A stretch of DNA of 64,000 nt, from assembly GCA_938014885.1 (NCBI GenBank), contig CALLQI010000003.1, forward strand, positions 62,001 through 126,000, written 5' to 3'. This stretch comes from an uncultured bacterium (lineage in GTDB: Bacteria; Planctomycetota; UBA8742; UBA2392). The stretch's first letter is position 1; each line of letters starts with the position of its first letter. The notes under the pieces were generated by a model, which saw nothing but the letters and a program-made list of their open reading frames with translations, did no database searches and was not told where the DNA came from. Below are positions 8,203-16,400 of the stretch, piece after piece. The position numbers were made by a program, and so were the translations under genes.

Positions 8203-8916
8203 ATGCCTACGGGCTTGTTCATCACAGGGACCGATACCGGCGTCGGCAAGACGTTCGTCGCCACGGCGCTCGTCCGGGGACTTGCGGCCGAGGGAGTCCG
8301 CGTTGCTGTAAGGAAACCAGTCGAGTCAGGCTGCGAGCCCAGTGCACACGGACCGCACCCCCGTGACGCAGAGGCGCTCCGGCGCGCTGCTGGGGGCCAG
8401 GAGCGCCTTGAAGTCGTGTGTCCGTTCCGGCTCACTGCGCCATTGTCGCCGGAGCGCGCGGCCCGCTTGGAAGGGCGCAGGATCACGCTTGAGGCGCTGG
8501 TGGCCGCTTGCTCGCATTCGCGAGGCGAGTTCGACGTGATGGTCATTGAAGGCGCCGGAGGGTTCTACTCCCCAATCGCGGAAGGCTTGCTGAATGCGGA
8601 CTTGGCGGTGGCAGTTGGATATCCAGTACTGTTGGTCTGCCCAGATCGTTTAGGTGCCATTCATCAGGCGTTGGTCACGGCGGAGGCCATTCGACACCGC
8701 AATCTTCAGCTGGCAGGAGTTATCCTGAACGACGTTACCGGCGCCGCCAATACCGACATGGACAACGCGGCAGACCTGGAGCAGTGGCTGGGACAACCCG
8801 TCGTCACTATGCCGCACGACAGGAGTGCTGGCGTCGAGCGTGCTCCCGCTGATGCCGTCGCCTTGCGTTCGATCGTTCGACAGCTGGCAGAGCTGTCACG
8901 ACCAGCGGCGATCTGA
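8203..8916 (+). CDS. bioD: ATP-dependent dethiobiotin synthetase
   Basis: Closes the ureido ring of biotin by joining CO2 to 7,8-diaminopelargonate with ATP hydrolysis. 237 residues. P-loop GTDTGVGKTF at residues 8-17; conserved Lys and substrate region VRKPVESGC; VIEGAGGFYSPI is the second ATP/Mg motif. No other biotin genes lie nearby, so biotin synthesis is completed elsewhere. The context with pyrC, tsaC, purE, purK and a bicarbonate transporter is unusual for bioD and suggests grouping by shared use of inorganic carbon. Confidence 0.92.
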   Translation: MPTGLFITGTDTGVGKTFVATALVRGLAAEGVRVAVRKPVESGCEPSAHGPHPRDAEALRRAAGGQERLEVVCPFRLTAPLSPERAARLEGRRITLEALVAACSHSRGEFDVMVIEGAGGFYSPIAEGLLNADLAVAVGYPVLLVCPDRLGAIHQALVTAEAIRHRNLQLAGVILNDVTGAANTDMDNAADLEQWLGQPVVTMPHDRSAGVERAPADAVALRSIVRQLAELSRPAAI

Positions 8917-8931
8917 TGTCACCGCGCATGA

Positions 8932-9930
8932 ATGGAAAGGTGGATTGGCCAATTGCGGTTGCTGGGTACATCGCACGCAGACATCGCTTTCGCCGGGAAA
9001 ACCCTGGCGGGTGGCGGCTTGGTTGCGTTTCCAACGGAAACCGTCTACGGGCTTGGTGCGGACGCCACGAATCGGGATGCAGTTTCGCGTGTGTTTTCCG
9101 TCAAGGGGCGGCCGCACAACCACCCCTTGATCTTGCATATAGAGTCCATTGACCGGCTGGCGAATTGGGTAAGCGCCGTCCCTGGGGAAGCGACGGCCCT
9201 CGGGAGCGTGTTCTGGCCCGGCCCGCTCACGCTCATCCTGCCGCGCGGCCCCGCTACACCGCTTTGGGTAACCGGTGGACAGGAGACCGTGGGGATCAGG
9301 GTACCGGGCCATCCGATCGCCCTGGAGCTGATTGAATCAAGCGGAACTGCGATCGCCGCGCCCTCTGCCAACCGCTTCGGCCGGGTTAGTCCCACGTGTG
9401 CGGCTCACGTAGCGGCTGATCTGGGAGAAGATGTCGATTGCATCATTGATGGGGGTCCGTGCGAGGTCGGACTTGAATCGACTATCGTGGACCTGAGCGG
9501 AGATTGCCCCCGTGTCCTCCGTCCCGGTGCCGTGTCTGCCGAAGACATTGCCAGGACCTTGGGCCGCACGCTGGATGCAGGCGCTGCCTCAAACACACCA
9601 AGGGTGCCGGGCAACCTGCCATCGCATTACGCTCCCAAGACGCCTCTTCTACTTGCGAATTCCGCCGAGCTCGAGAGTACGGCGCGGGCCGCCGAGGCGG
9701 CCGGGACATCGGTAGCGATTCTGTCTTTGAAGGCACTGTCAACTGACTGCCGGCTGAAGTGTGCCGTCCGCATGCCCGGAACACCGAAAGAGTATGGTCG
9801 CGTTCTTTATGCGCGTCTGCGGGATGCGGATGCGTCCGGGTGCCAACTCATTCTCGTCGAAAACCCACCGCCTGGCTCTAGCTGGTCAGCGGTGCGCGAC
9901 CGGCTTTCCCGTGCCGCGAAGCGGCAGTGA
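8932..9930 (+). CDS. tsaC: L-threonylcarbamoyladenylate synthase, Sua5 type
   Basis: Makes threonylcarbamoyl-AMP from threonine, bicarbonate and ATP for the t6A modification of ANN-decoding tRNAs. The N-terminal YrdC domain (about residues 15-205) has FPTETVYGLGADA, KGRPHNHPL, WPGPLTLILPR, APSANRFGRVSPT and GLESTIVD. A linker with LPSHYAPKTPL leads to the C-terminal Sua5 domain (to residue 332), so it is the long form rather than the short TsaC. It starts 15 bp after bioD, consistent with one transcript. Bicarbonate is a direct substrate. Confidence 0.9.
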   Translation: MERWIGQLRLLGTSHADIAFAGKTLAGGGLVAFPTETVYGLGADATNRDAVSRVFSVKGRPHNHPLILHIESIDRLANWVSAVPGEATALGSVFWPGPLTLILPRGPATPLWVTGGQETVGIRVPGHPIALELIESSGTAIAAPSANRFGRVSPTCAAHVAADLGEDVDCIIDGGPCEVGLESTIVDLSGDCPRVLRPGAVSAEDIARTLGRTLDAGAASNTPRVPGNLPSHYAPKTPLLLANSAELESTARAAEAAGTSVAILSLKALSTDCRLKCAVRMPGTPKEYGRVLYARLRDADASGCQLILVENPPPGSSWSAVRDRLSRAAKRQ

Positions 9931-9940
9931 CCCGGCCTGC

Positions 9941-10291
9941 TCACTGCATGGGGCGCCGCATGGGCGCTGGCGGCGTGTCGTCGCAAACAATCGCGATAAG
10001 TGCTCCGACGTACTGGTGCCGCTCAAGTTCATGGCGCAAGGGGCGATTCCTGACGACGACATAGCTGTTGCGGCGTCCGAGGCGACGACGCTTCAAGTAA
10101 CCCTCTGAGACCAGTTCTGCAACGATTCGCTGTACGGCCCGCTCGGTGACTCCAACGAGACGGGCGACATCGCGCATGCGCATTTCGGGCTCCCTGGCAA
10201 TGCAGATAAGAACATGCGCGTGGTTCGTGAGGAACGTCCAGGCAGGAACCGGAGGCCGGTCATCGCGACCCGGGCTCCTAGCGGCCGCCAT
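9941..10291 (-). CDS. Winged-helix transcriptional regulator (MarR/ArsR-like)
   Basis: About 116 residues from the ATG at 10291; a TTG at 10315 would add eight. The winged-helix fold is clear: LTNHAHVLICIAREP, RMRDVARLVGVTERAVQRIV (recognition helix), ELVSEGYLKRRRLGRRNSY (wing). The family is common as small DNA-binding repressors. It converges with tsaC (10 bp between stops) and diverges from the gene at 10494. The intervening 200 bp hold a strong palindrome at 10444-10473, the obvious candidate operator. Effector unknown; inorganic carbon status is a speculation from context only. Confidence 0.8.
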   Translation of the reverse strand: MAAARSPGRDDRPPVPAWTFLTNHAHVLICIAREPEMRMRDVARLVGVTERAVQRIVAELVSEGYLKRRRLGRRNSYVVVRNRPLRHELERHQYVGALIAIVCDDTPPAPMRRPMQ

Positions 10292-10443
10292 CGCACTTGC
10301 TTGTCTCGTCGCCAAGAGCAGTAGTCCAAACAGGCCGGTGGCCCGGACCTAACCCGGACCAATGTGCGCAGGCTATTGCCCGGACTGTTGTCGCGCCAGT
10401 GGTCCGAGGGCAACAACGGCCATTCGGAATGCACTTGCGCTTC

Positions 10444-10473
10444 ACAATACGCGACATATATTTCGCGCATTGT
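10444..10473. promoter_or_regulatory. 30-bp palindromic operator candidate
   Basis: ACAATACGCGA and TCGCGCATTGT form an inverted repeat (10 of 11 positions complementary) around the AT-rich centre CATATATT. It lies 20 bp before the start of the gene at 10494 and about 150 bp before the divergent winged-helix regulator. Dyads of this size typically bind a dimeric winged-helix repressor, so autoregulation plus control of the purE-purK-transporter operon is inferred. Confidence 0.5.
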
Positions 10474-10493
10474 ATGGCATGTAAAGGGCTTTG

Positions 10494-11054
10494 ATGGCCG
10501 GGATCCTTGTGGTGTCAAGCGCCGAAGAGCTGCCAGCGGCATTGGCGAGCGCCAACGAATACCTCCGCTTCCTTCGGAAGCGATTCCGTGAGCCTGACAA
10601 GCATGCACCCCTCCTCGGGGTATGGGTGGGCGGCAGAGTCGATCAGTACTGGAGTGCACTGGTCTCGTGCGATGTGGGCGTCCCTTGTTCGCAGCAGCAC
10701 GCGCGCGGCTCCAGCCAGTGTCCGGGAGCTGGCGATCATTCGTGGCGACTACGTGAATCCGTATCCGTCAGTGGAAGCTGGACATTGTACTGGCTCGACT
10801 ACGTGGTCAGGTCGGATCAGGTGCCGGCGGTGGCGGGATGCCGGGACCCGTTGAGGGCAATTGCCGAAGCTTTGTCGTGCTGTGCCGTGAGCCCGATTCG
10901 TGGGGCGTTCTTTCCTGTGTTCGGGACCAGCAGCTGCGCGGAGTCTCGACTCGACCTGTTGCGCCAGCTTCAGGAAGATTTTCCCGGCCTCGTGGATGGC
11001 CGCTGGTTCCTTGACTCCAAAACGGAAGGCCTGACGCCGGGGGAGATGCATTGA
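10494..11054 (+). CDS. Unknown protein, first gene of the purEK-transporter operon
   Basis: 186 residues from the ATG at 10494, with AAAGGG five bases upstream. The stop codon overlaps the TTG start of purE (TTGA), a translational-coupling arrangement that argues the gene is expressed. The protein begins MAGILVVSSAEELPAALASA and contains several Cys residues, but I recognise no family. The middle (about residues 50-90) is compositionally odd, so a sequencing or natural frameshift cannot be excluded. No membrane segments. Confidence 0.55.
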   Translation: MAGILVVSSAEELPAALASANEYLRFLRKRFREPDKHAPLLGVWVGGRVDQYWSALVSCDVGVPCSQQHARGSSQCPGAGDHSWRLRESVSVSGSWTLYWLDYVVRSDQVPAVAGCRDPLRAIAEALSCCAVSPIRGAFFPVFGTSSCAESRLDLLRQLQEDFPGLVDGRWFLDSKTEGLTPGEMH

Positions 11055-11551
11055 ACACGAATGATTCCAGCAGTAACGCGCAAGTCGCGATCATCATGGG
11101 CAGCAAGAGCGACTGGACCACCATGCAGCATGCGTCGGCGGTGCTTGCTGAGTTTCAAGTCCCCCACGAAAGCCGTGTTGTCTCTGCGCATCGGACGCCC
11201 GATTTCCTGTTCGAGTATGTAGCGGGCGCAGCATCGAGGGGAATCCAGGTCATCATTGCTGGTGCGGGGGGCGCCGCTCATCTGCCGGGCATGGCTGCAT
11301 CAAAGTCGCACCTGCCAGTGCTCGGTGTTCCCATCCAGTCCAGGGTCCTGAACGGAATCGACTCATTGCTCTCCATCGTCCAGATGCCCAAGGGGGTACC
11401 CGTGGGGACCCTGGCCATTGGTGAAGCCGGTGCAGCAAATGCGGCTTTGCTGGCCGTAGCGATTCTCGCACTACGCGACCCGGCGTTGTCGGATCGCCTT
11501 CGCGCGTTTCGCAGCAGTCAGACAGAGTCCGTACTGGGAGACTCCCTATGA
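11051..11551 (+). CDS. purE: N5-carboxyaminoimidazole ribonucleotide mutase
   Basis: Class I PurE moves the carboxyl group of N5-CAIR to C4, giving CAIR in purine synthesis. 166 residues. Motifs: IIMGSKSDW, the catalytic-loop SAHRTPDF and GAGGAAHLPGM. It begins at a TTG overlapping the stop of the upstream gene; no in-frame ATG lies before the conserved IIMGSKSD. It overlaps purK by four bases. The presence of purK fixes this as the bacterial two-enzyme route that consumes bicarbonate and ATP rather than CO2. Confidence 0.93.
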   Translation: MNTNDSSSNAQVAIIMGSKSDWTTMQHASAVLAEFQVPHESRVVSAHRTPDFLFEYVAGAASRGIQVIIAGAGGAAHLPGMAASKSHLPVLGVPIQSRVLNGIDSLLSIVQMPKGVPVGTLAIGEAGAANAALLAVAILALRDPALSDRLRAFRSSQTESVLGDSL

Positions 11552-12717
11552 AGCCGCTCCCTACGGGCAGCACCATCGGCATCTTCGGCGGCGGCCAGCT
11601 TGCAAAGATGCTGATTTTCGACGCGCACCGGCTGGGTTACCGCGTCATCGCCGTCGATCCAGACAAAGATTGCCCTGCCGCCGCAGTGGCCGACGACTTC
11701 ATTGTCTCTGAACTGGGTGATCTCGGGGGCGCCATGAACCTGGCCAGGCGCAGCGACGTCATCACAGCGGACACGGAACACGTCCCGGCGTCAGTGCTTC
11801 AGGCCGTGGAACCGCTTGTCAGGGTTCGACCTGCTTCGTCTGTGTTGATGCGAATCCAGGATCGGCTGACACAACGACGGTTTCTGTCGGCCCAGGGCCT
11901 CCCGCAGCCCCGCCACGAGCCCTGCGACAGCGAACTGACGCTTGCGGAAGCCGCACACAGGATAGGCTATCCCTGCATTCTCAAGACACGCCTCGCGGGC
12001 TACGACGGCAAGGGCCAGGTTCGCATCAACAGTCAAGCTGAGATACGCCAAGCGTGGCGCGCGATCGGCCGCCAGGCTGCGGTCCTGGAACAGTTTGTCG
12101 ATTTCGAACTGGAAGTTTCCGTTGTGTTGGCCAGGGATGAGACAGGCAACTGTCGCGTGTATCCCGTCGCCGAGAACCATCATAAGCGCGGAATCCTACA
12201 CACAACACATGTACCGGCGCGGATCTCGCAGACCCATTGCAGTCTAGCCACGGAACTCGCCATCCGGACTGCTCAGGCACTGGAAATTGTCGGCGTAATG
12301 GCACTTGAGCTGTTCCTCACCCGAAAAGGCCAGCTGCTGATCAACGAGATCGCGCCGAGGACCCACAACAGCGGCCACTTCACGCTGGGCGGCTGCCGTA
12401 CCTCCCAATTCGAACAGCATGTACGCGCGATCTGTGGGCTGCCGCTCGGAGATCCTTCGCCGCACTCGCCATCGGTCATGCTCAATTTGCTGGGAGATCT
12501 TTGGGTTGCCGGCGAACCGCAGTGGTCCAGCATCCTGGAGAACACGGGCGCTCGGCTGCATCTGTACGGAAAGCGCGTGCCAAGGCCCGGGCGCAAGATG
12601 GGCCACATCCTGTTCCAGAACTCAAACCTTGAGGCAGCGAGCGACATGGCTGCGTGTGTGGCCGAACGACTCAAGGAGAGCATCGCTAATCGAGGAGTGC
12701 CCCAGGCATGGAGCTGA
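11548..12717 (+). CDS. purK: N5-carboxyaminoimidazole ribonucleotide synthase
   Basis: ATP-grasp enzyme that carboxylates AIR with bicarbonate. 389 residues. N-terminal nucleotide-binding start GIFGGGQLAKML; ATP-grasp elements CILKTRLAGYDGKGQ and AVLEQFVDFELEVSVV; metal/ATP site EIAPRTHNSGHFT; a C-terminal PurK lobe follows. It overlaps purE by 4 bp and the following transporter gene by 10 bp, so the three are translationally coupled. Coupling to a bicarbonate transporter fits its substrate need. Confidence 0.93.
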   Translation: MKPLPTGSTIGIFGGGQLAKMLIFDAHRLGYRVIAVDPDKDCPAAAVADDFIVSELGDLGGAMNLARRSDVITADTEHVPASVLQAVEPLVRVRPASSVLMRIQDRLTQRRFLSAQGLPQPRHEPCDSELTLAEAAHRIGYPCILKTRLAGYDGKGQVRINSQAEIRQAWRAIGRQAAVLEQFVDFELEVSVVLARDETGNCRVYPVAENHHKRGILHTTHVPARISQTHCSLATELAIRTAQALEIVGVMALELFLTRKGQLLINEIAPRTHNSGHFTLGGCRTSQFEQHVRAICGLPLGDPSPHSPSVMLNLLGDLWVAGEPQWSSILENTGARLHLYGKRVPRPGRKMGHILFQNSNLEAASDMAACVAERLKESIANRGVPQAWS

Positions 12718-13703
12718 TACACACGGCGATGCAGAATCTGCTTTCGCCCGTCATCTTGTTCTTTCTGGTTGGCCTGCTGGCAGGTGTCTTCAAATCCAGC
12801 CTTACGATCCCGCCTTCTCTCGGAAAGACAATCTCCCTGTATCTGGTGATGGCCATCGGATTTCGCGGCGGCGTAGAACTTGCCCATACCGGAGTAAGCA
12901 ACGCCATCTTGGCAGCGATTGTCTTGGCGGTGGCCCTGAGCGCAGGCATCCCGTTCCTGGCCTACGCGCTGCTGCGGTTAACAACGAAGGTAGACCGCGT
13001 GAATGCGGCCGTCGTTGCTGCGCACTACGGCTCTGTCAGTGTCGTAACGTTTGCCACAGCGGTTGCAATTCTGGGGCAGCTGGAAGAATACTTCGAGCCA
13101 TACGTCGTTGCCTTACTTGCCGTGAAAGAGGCGCCGGCCATCCTTTCCGGTCTTCTGCTTGCCAAACGGCGACGCATAGGCGCTCGAACGCCTGCAGGCA
13201 TTGTTGACTTGTCTTCCAGCAATTCAGTCGTTCGGCAGGTGCTGCTGCACGGCAGCGTGATGCTGCTGCTTGGCAGCTTCCTTGCAGGCTGGATCACTGG
13301 TCCCAAGGGCCTTGTTGACCTAAGTCCGGTTTTCGTGGACCTGTTCAAAGGCGTACTGTGCCTCTTCTTGCTTGACATGGGCCTGGTTGTTGCGCGACGC
13401 ATTTCGGATCTAAAACGACTGAGCTTCGGTCTTGTCGCCTTCGGATTGTACATGCCCCTGATTGGAGCAGCTGCCGGACTAGGCTGCGCCTGGATCCTCG
13501 GCCTTTCACCGGGGGGGGCAACTCTTCTCGCGGTGTTGGCCGCCAGTGCTTCCTACATCGTGGTGCCAGCGGTGATGCGCACTGCCGTTCCAGAGGCGAG
13601 TCCGGCAATCTACATCACACTTGCACTGGGAATCACGTTTCCGTTCAACCTCGTGGTCGGAATCCCGCTTTATCACTACTCTGCCAGACTGCTGATGGGG
13701 TAG
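12708..13703 (+). CDS. SbtA-like sodium-dependent bicarbonate transporter
   Basis: 331 residues, about ten membrane segments in two inverted halves. Family signatures of SbtA (DUF897) are visible: SLYLVMAIGFRGGVELA, AHYGSVSVVTFATAV, APAILSGLLLA and AASASYIVVPAVMR. Characterised members import bicarbonate with Na+ in cyanobacteria. No SbtB (PII-like) partner is next to it. Its 10-bp overlap with purK places bicarbonate uptake and the bicarbonate-consuming purine step under one control. Close homologues with other anion specificity exist, so the substrate is inferred. Confidence 0.8.
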   Translation: MELIHTAMQNLLSPVILFFLVGLLAGVFKSSLTIPPSLGKTISLYLVMAIGFRGGVELAHTGVSNAILAAIVLAVALSAGIPFLAYALLRLTTKVDRVNAAVVAAHYGSVSVVTFATAVAILGQLEEYFEPYVVALLAVKEAPAILSGLLLAKRRRIGARTPAGIVDLSSSNSVVRQVLLHGSVMLLLGSFLAGWITGPKGLVDLSPVFVDLFKGVLCLFLLDMGLVVARRISDLKRLSFGLVAFGLYMPLIGAAAGLGCAWILGLSPGGATLLAVLAASASYIVVPAVMRTAVPEASPAIYITLALGITFPFNLVVGIPLYHYSARLLMG

Positions 13704-13742
13704 CCTGACCGGAAATCAGGCCAAACGAATCGGGGCCAAATC

Positions 13743-13778
13743 CGCATCGAGGGCGCCTTGATGGGCGCCCTCGATGCG
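13743..13778. terminator. Terminator hairpin after the purEK-transporter operon
   Basis: A 15-bp stem (arm CGCATCGAGGGCGCC) with a short loop, 40 bp after the transporter stop codon. The downstream flank ATATTCAAGTT is only weakly T-rich. No other gene ends nearby, so it closes the plus-strand operon. Confidence 0.6.
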
Positions 13779-13787
13779 ATATTCAAG

Positions 13788-13819
13788 TTGGTAGCGGGGC
13801 CCGATGGACAGCGGAGTTC
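13788..13819 (-). repeat. tRNA 3'-end-like direct repeat, copy 4 (right flank of pyrC-sbtA block)
   Basis: Partner of 6874-6906: both begin TTGGTAGCGGG and end GGAGTTC. The first 12 bases match the complement of the tRNA-Met acceptor/CCA end. It lies ten bases after a terminator hairpin, again mimicking the layout of the intact tRNA locus. Confidence 0.55.
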
Positions 13820-13986
13820 ATGCTTGCCGCGAGCTGGACCGAGGCACGGCGCCTTCGGGTGCTGGGTGCTGATCAGTGTTCGCCTCAGCATTCACTTTGG
13901 TTGCTTTGCCTGCGTCTGTCTGTAGTGATCTCGTTAAGAGGCTCGGATGTGATGGCGAGCGCTCCTGGTGGTCATAGAATGCGGCC

Positions 13987-15117
13987 ATGGAGAAAGCGTT
14001 GATCCTCACTCTTGCGGCTGACCGGCTCGATCAGCTCTTTCATGAGTTGCAAGGGCGCGGTTACGAATGTGTTGGGCCGACGCTGCGCGACGACGCCATC
14101 GTTTACGATCACATCGAGAGCAGTGCCGATCTGCCGCGCGGCTGGACGGACGAGCAGGCCCCCGGTCATTACCGCGTCAAGCGGCGCGACGACGACGCGT
14201 ACTTCGGCTACGTCGTCGGCCCGCACTCATGGAAGAAGTACCTGTTCCCGCCTGAGCGCCGGCTGTGGCAGCTCAAACGCGCCGGTCAGAAGTTCGATCG
14301 CACCGACACGCCCGCCGAGCCCCCACGATACGCATTCATCGGCGTGCGCGCCTGTGAGATCGCGGCACTCAAGATACAGGACCGCGTCTTCACCGGCGGA
14401 CAGTTCACCGAACCCAAGTATGCGGCCGCACGCGAGCAGGCCTTCGTCGTCGCCGTCAACTGCACGCAGGCGGCTTCCACGTGCTTTTGCGTTTCGATGA
14501 AAACCGGCCCCGAGGCTCAAGACGGCTACGATCTGTCGTTGACCGAAGTGCTGACACCGGAGCACAGCTTCGTGATCCGCGTCGGCAGTGACCACGGCCG
14601 CGAAGTTCTGGCGGCGTTGCAGACCGCGGCAGCAACCCCGGCGCACGAGCAAGCGGCCAGGGCGGGCATCGAGAACGCCAGCCAACAGGCGCGTAAGCTG
14701 GAGACCGCAGGCCTCAAAGAGCTGCTGCAACGGAACTTTGAGAGCGAACAGTGGGACGATATCGCCAAGCGCTGCCTCAGTTGCGCCAACTGCACCATGG
14801 CCTGCCCGACCTGCTTCTGCAGCAGCGTTGAGGACACCACCGATTTGACCGGCGAACACGCTGAGCGCTGGCAGCGCTGGGATTCGTGCTTCAACCCTGA
14901 TTTCAGCTACATCCACGGTGGCGAGGTGCGCAAGACCACGGCCTCGCGCTATCGCCAGTGGATGACGCACAAGCTCAGCACCTGGTTTGACCAGTTCGGC
15001 AGTTCCGGTTGCGTGGGTTGCGGCCGCTGTATCTCGTGGTGCCCGGTGGGCATCGACCTGACTGAAGAGGCGCGCAAGATGCGCGAGTCCGAAGGAACAT
15101 GTCATGAAGGGTCTTGA
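13987..15117 (+). CDS. hydB: Group 3b [NiFe] hydrogenase, beta (4Fe-4S) subunit
   Basis: 376 residues. Electron-transfer subunit linking the flavin subunit to the hydrogenase core. Two C-terminal ferredoxin-type cluster motifs, CLSCANCTMACPTCFC (about residues 263-278) and CVGCGRCISWCP (about 337-348), plus an upstream Cys pair (STCFCVS) typical of the HydB/sulfhydrogenase beta family. First gene of an eleven-gene operon in which nearly every junction overlaps; it overlaps the next gene by 14 bp. Named by family; enzymatic direction (NADPH-linked H2 evolution or uptake) cannot be read from sequence. Confidence 0.9.
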   Translation: MEKALILTLAADRLDQLFHELQGRGYECVGPTLRDDAIVYDHIESSADLPRGWTDEQAPGHYRVKRRDDDAYFGYVVGPHSWKKYLFPPERRLWQLKRAGQKFDRTDTPAEPPRYAFIGVRACEIAALKIQDRVFTGGQFTEPKYAAAREQAFVVAVNCTQAASTCFCVSMKTGPEAQDGYDLSLTEVLTPEHSFVIRVGSDHGREVLAALQTAAATPAHEQAARAGIENASQQARKLETAGLKELLQRNFESEQWDDIAKRCLSCANCTMACPTCFCSSVEDTTDLTGEHAERWQRWDSCFNPDFSYIHGGEVRKTTASRYRQWMTHKLSTWFDQFGSSGCVGCGRCISWCPVGIDLTEEARKMRESEGTCHEGS

Positions 15118-15568
15118 GGAAATCATTGCCGAGCACCCGTTCTTCGAGGGTCTTGAGCCGGGGTACCTCACGTTGGTCGCCGGTTGCGCACAGATGGCGG
15201 CGTACAGGGCAGGTGAGTATCTGATGACTTACGGTGCCGAAGCCGAGCACTTTTTTCTGCTGCGGCACGGGCGCGTGGCGCTTGAGCTTTCGGCGCCCGC
15301 GCGGGATGCCTTCAGGTTTCAGACCGTTGACGCTGGCGAAGTGGTGGGCTGGTCGTGGTTGATTCCGCCGCACAAATCACAGTTCGACGCGCGCGCTGTG
15401 GAGGATACGAGCGTCATCAAGTTCGACGGCAAGTGTCTGCGCGGCAAGTGCGACGCTGACCCGAAGCTCGGCTACGACCTGATGAAGCGCTTCACGCGCG
15501 TGATGGTGCAGCGCTTCGCTGACACGCGCCTGCAACTGATTGACGTATATGGAAAGCAAGGCCGCTGA
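15104..15568 (+). CDS. Stand-alone cyclic-nucleotide-binding domain protein
   Basis: 154 residues consisting only of a Crp-type beta-barrel (PFFEGLEPGYL, then AYRAGEYLMTYGAEAEHFF, then LLRHGRVALEL, then DAGEVVGWSWL) and a helical end. No DNA-binding helix-turn-helix follows, so it is not a transcription factor. It sits inside the hydrogenase operon between the FeS and flavin subunits. I infer a post-translational or allosteric role at the enzyme, responding to a nucleotide or redox signal. The phosphate-binding cassette is not canonical, so the ligand is open. Confidence 0.8.
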   Translation: MKGLEEIIAEHPFFEGLEPGYLTLVAGCAQMAAYRAGEYLMTYGAEAEHFFLLRHGRVALELSAPARDAFRFQTVDAGEVVGWSWLIPPHKSQFDARAVEDTSVIKFDGKCLRGKCDADPKLGYDLMKRFTRVMVQRFADTRLQLIDVYGKQGR

Positions 15569-15569
15569 G

Positions 15570-16400
15570 ATGACCACGGCAGAGCCGCTGCTGCCGGAAC
15601 CCTGGATCGTCCGCGAGGTGATTCGCGAGATGGCGGACGTCGTCACGTTCGTGCTTGAGCCCGGCGAAGGCGCGGCCGCCATGGCGTTCAAACCCGGCCA
15701 ATTCAACATGCTGTACGCTTTCGGCGTCGGCGAAGTGCCGATCTCGATCAGCGGCGACCCGGCCGATGTATCGCGTCTCGTACACACGATCCGCGACGTC
15801 GGGCTGGTTACGCATGCTCTGTGCGCGGTGCAGCCCGGCGATGTCGTCGGCGTGCGCGGGCCCTTCGGCAGCCATTGGCCCATTGAGCAGCACACCGGCT
15901 GCGACATCGTGGTCGCCGCCGGCGGCATCGGTTTGGCGCCTCTGAGGCCGGTGCTGTACCACATTCTGAATCACCGTGACCAGTACGATGACGTCGTGCT
16001 TCTGTACGGCGCGCGCAAGCCCGATGAGCTGCTGTTTCCCGGTGAGTACGACGCCTGGCGCAAGGCGGGCATCCAGGTTGAAGTCACCGTGGATAACGCC
16101 GATGCCGCGTGGGACGGCCGCGTGGGCGTGGTGACCACGTTAATCCGCTACGGCAAGTTTGAGAGTGATGAGGCCACGGCGTTCATCTGCGGGCCTGATG
16201 TCATGATGCGCTTCACGGCCCAGGAGCTTGAGAACAAGGGCGTCGCGCCCGACAAGCTATACATCTCGATGGAGCGCAACATGAAGTGTGCCATCGGGTT
16301 CTGCGGGCACTGCCAGTTGGGGCCGGAGTTCATCTGTCTGGACGGCGCGGTGTTTGTGTGGCCGCGCATGAAGCGCCTGATGCTGGTCAAGGAGCTGTGA
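15570..16400 (+). CDS. hydG: Group 3b [NiFe] hydrogenase, gamma (FAD/NAD(P)-binding) subunit
   Basis: 276 residues from the ATG at 15570; an ATG at 15549 is possible. Ferredoxin-reductase fold: FAD site region PGQFNMLYAFGVGEVPISIS, NAD(P) site AAGGIGLAPLRP, and C-terminal [2Fe-2S] ligands in CAIGFCGHC plus a distal Cys (EFIC). It passes electrons between pyridine nucleotide and the FeS subunits. Its last base is the first base of the next gene's ATG (TGATG). Confidence 0.9.
   Translation: MTTAEPLLPEPWIVREVIREMADVVTFVLEPGEGAAAMAFKPGQFNMLYAFGVGEVPISISGDPADVSRLVHTIRDVGLVTHALCAVQPGDVVGVRGPFGSHWPIEQHTGCDIVVAAGGIGLAPLRPVLYHILNHRDQYDDVVLLYGARKPDELLFPGEYDAWRKAGIQVEVTVDNADAAWDGRVGVVTTLIRYGKFESDEATAFICGPDVMMRFTAQELENKGVAPDKLYISMERNMKCAIGFCGHCQLGPEFICLDGAVFVWPRMKRLMLVKEL

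Noticed and set aside
14227..15171. 314-codon minus-strand frame antisense to the hydrogenase beta subunit
   Set aside because: Shadow of hydB, whose ferredoxin motifs and operon overlaps establish the coding strand.
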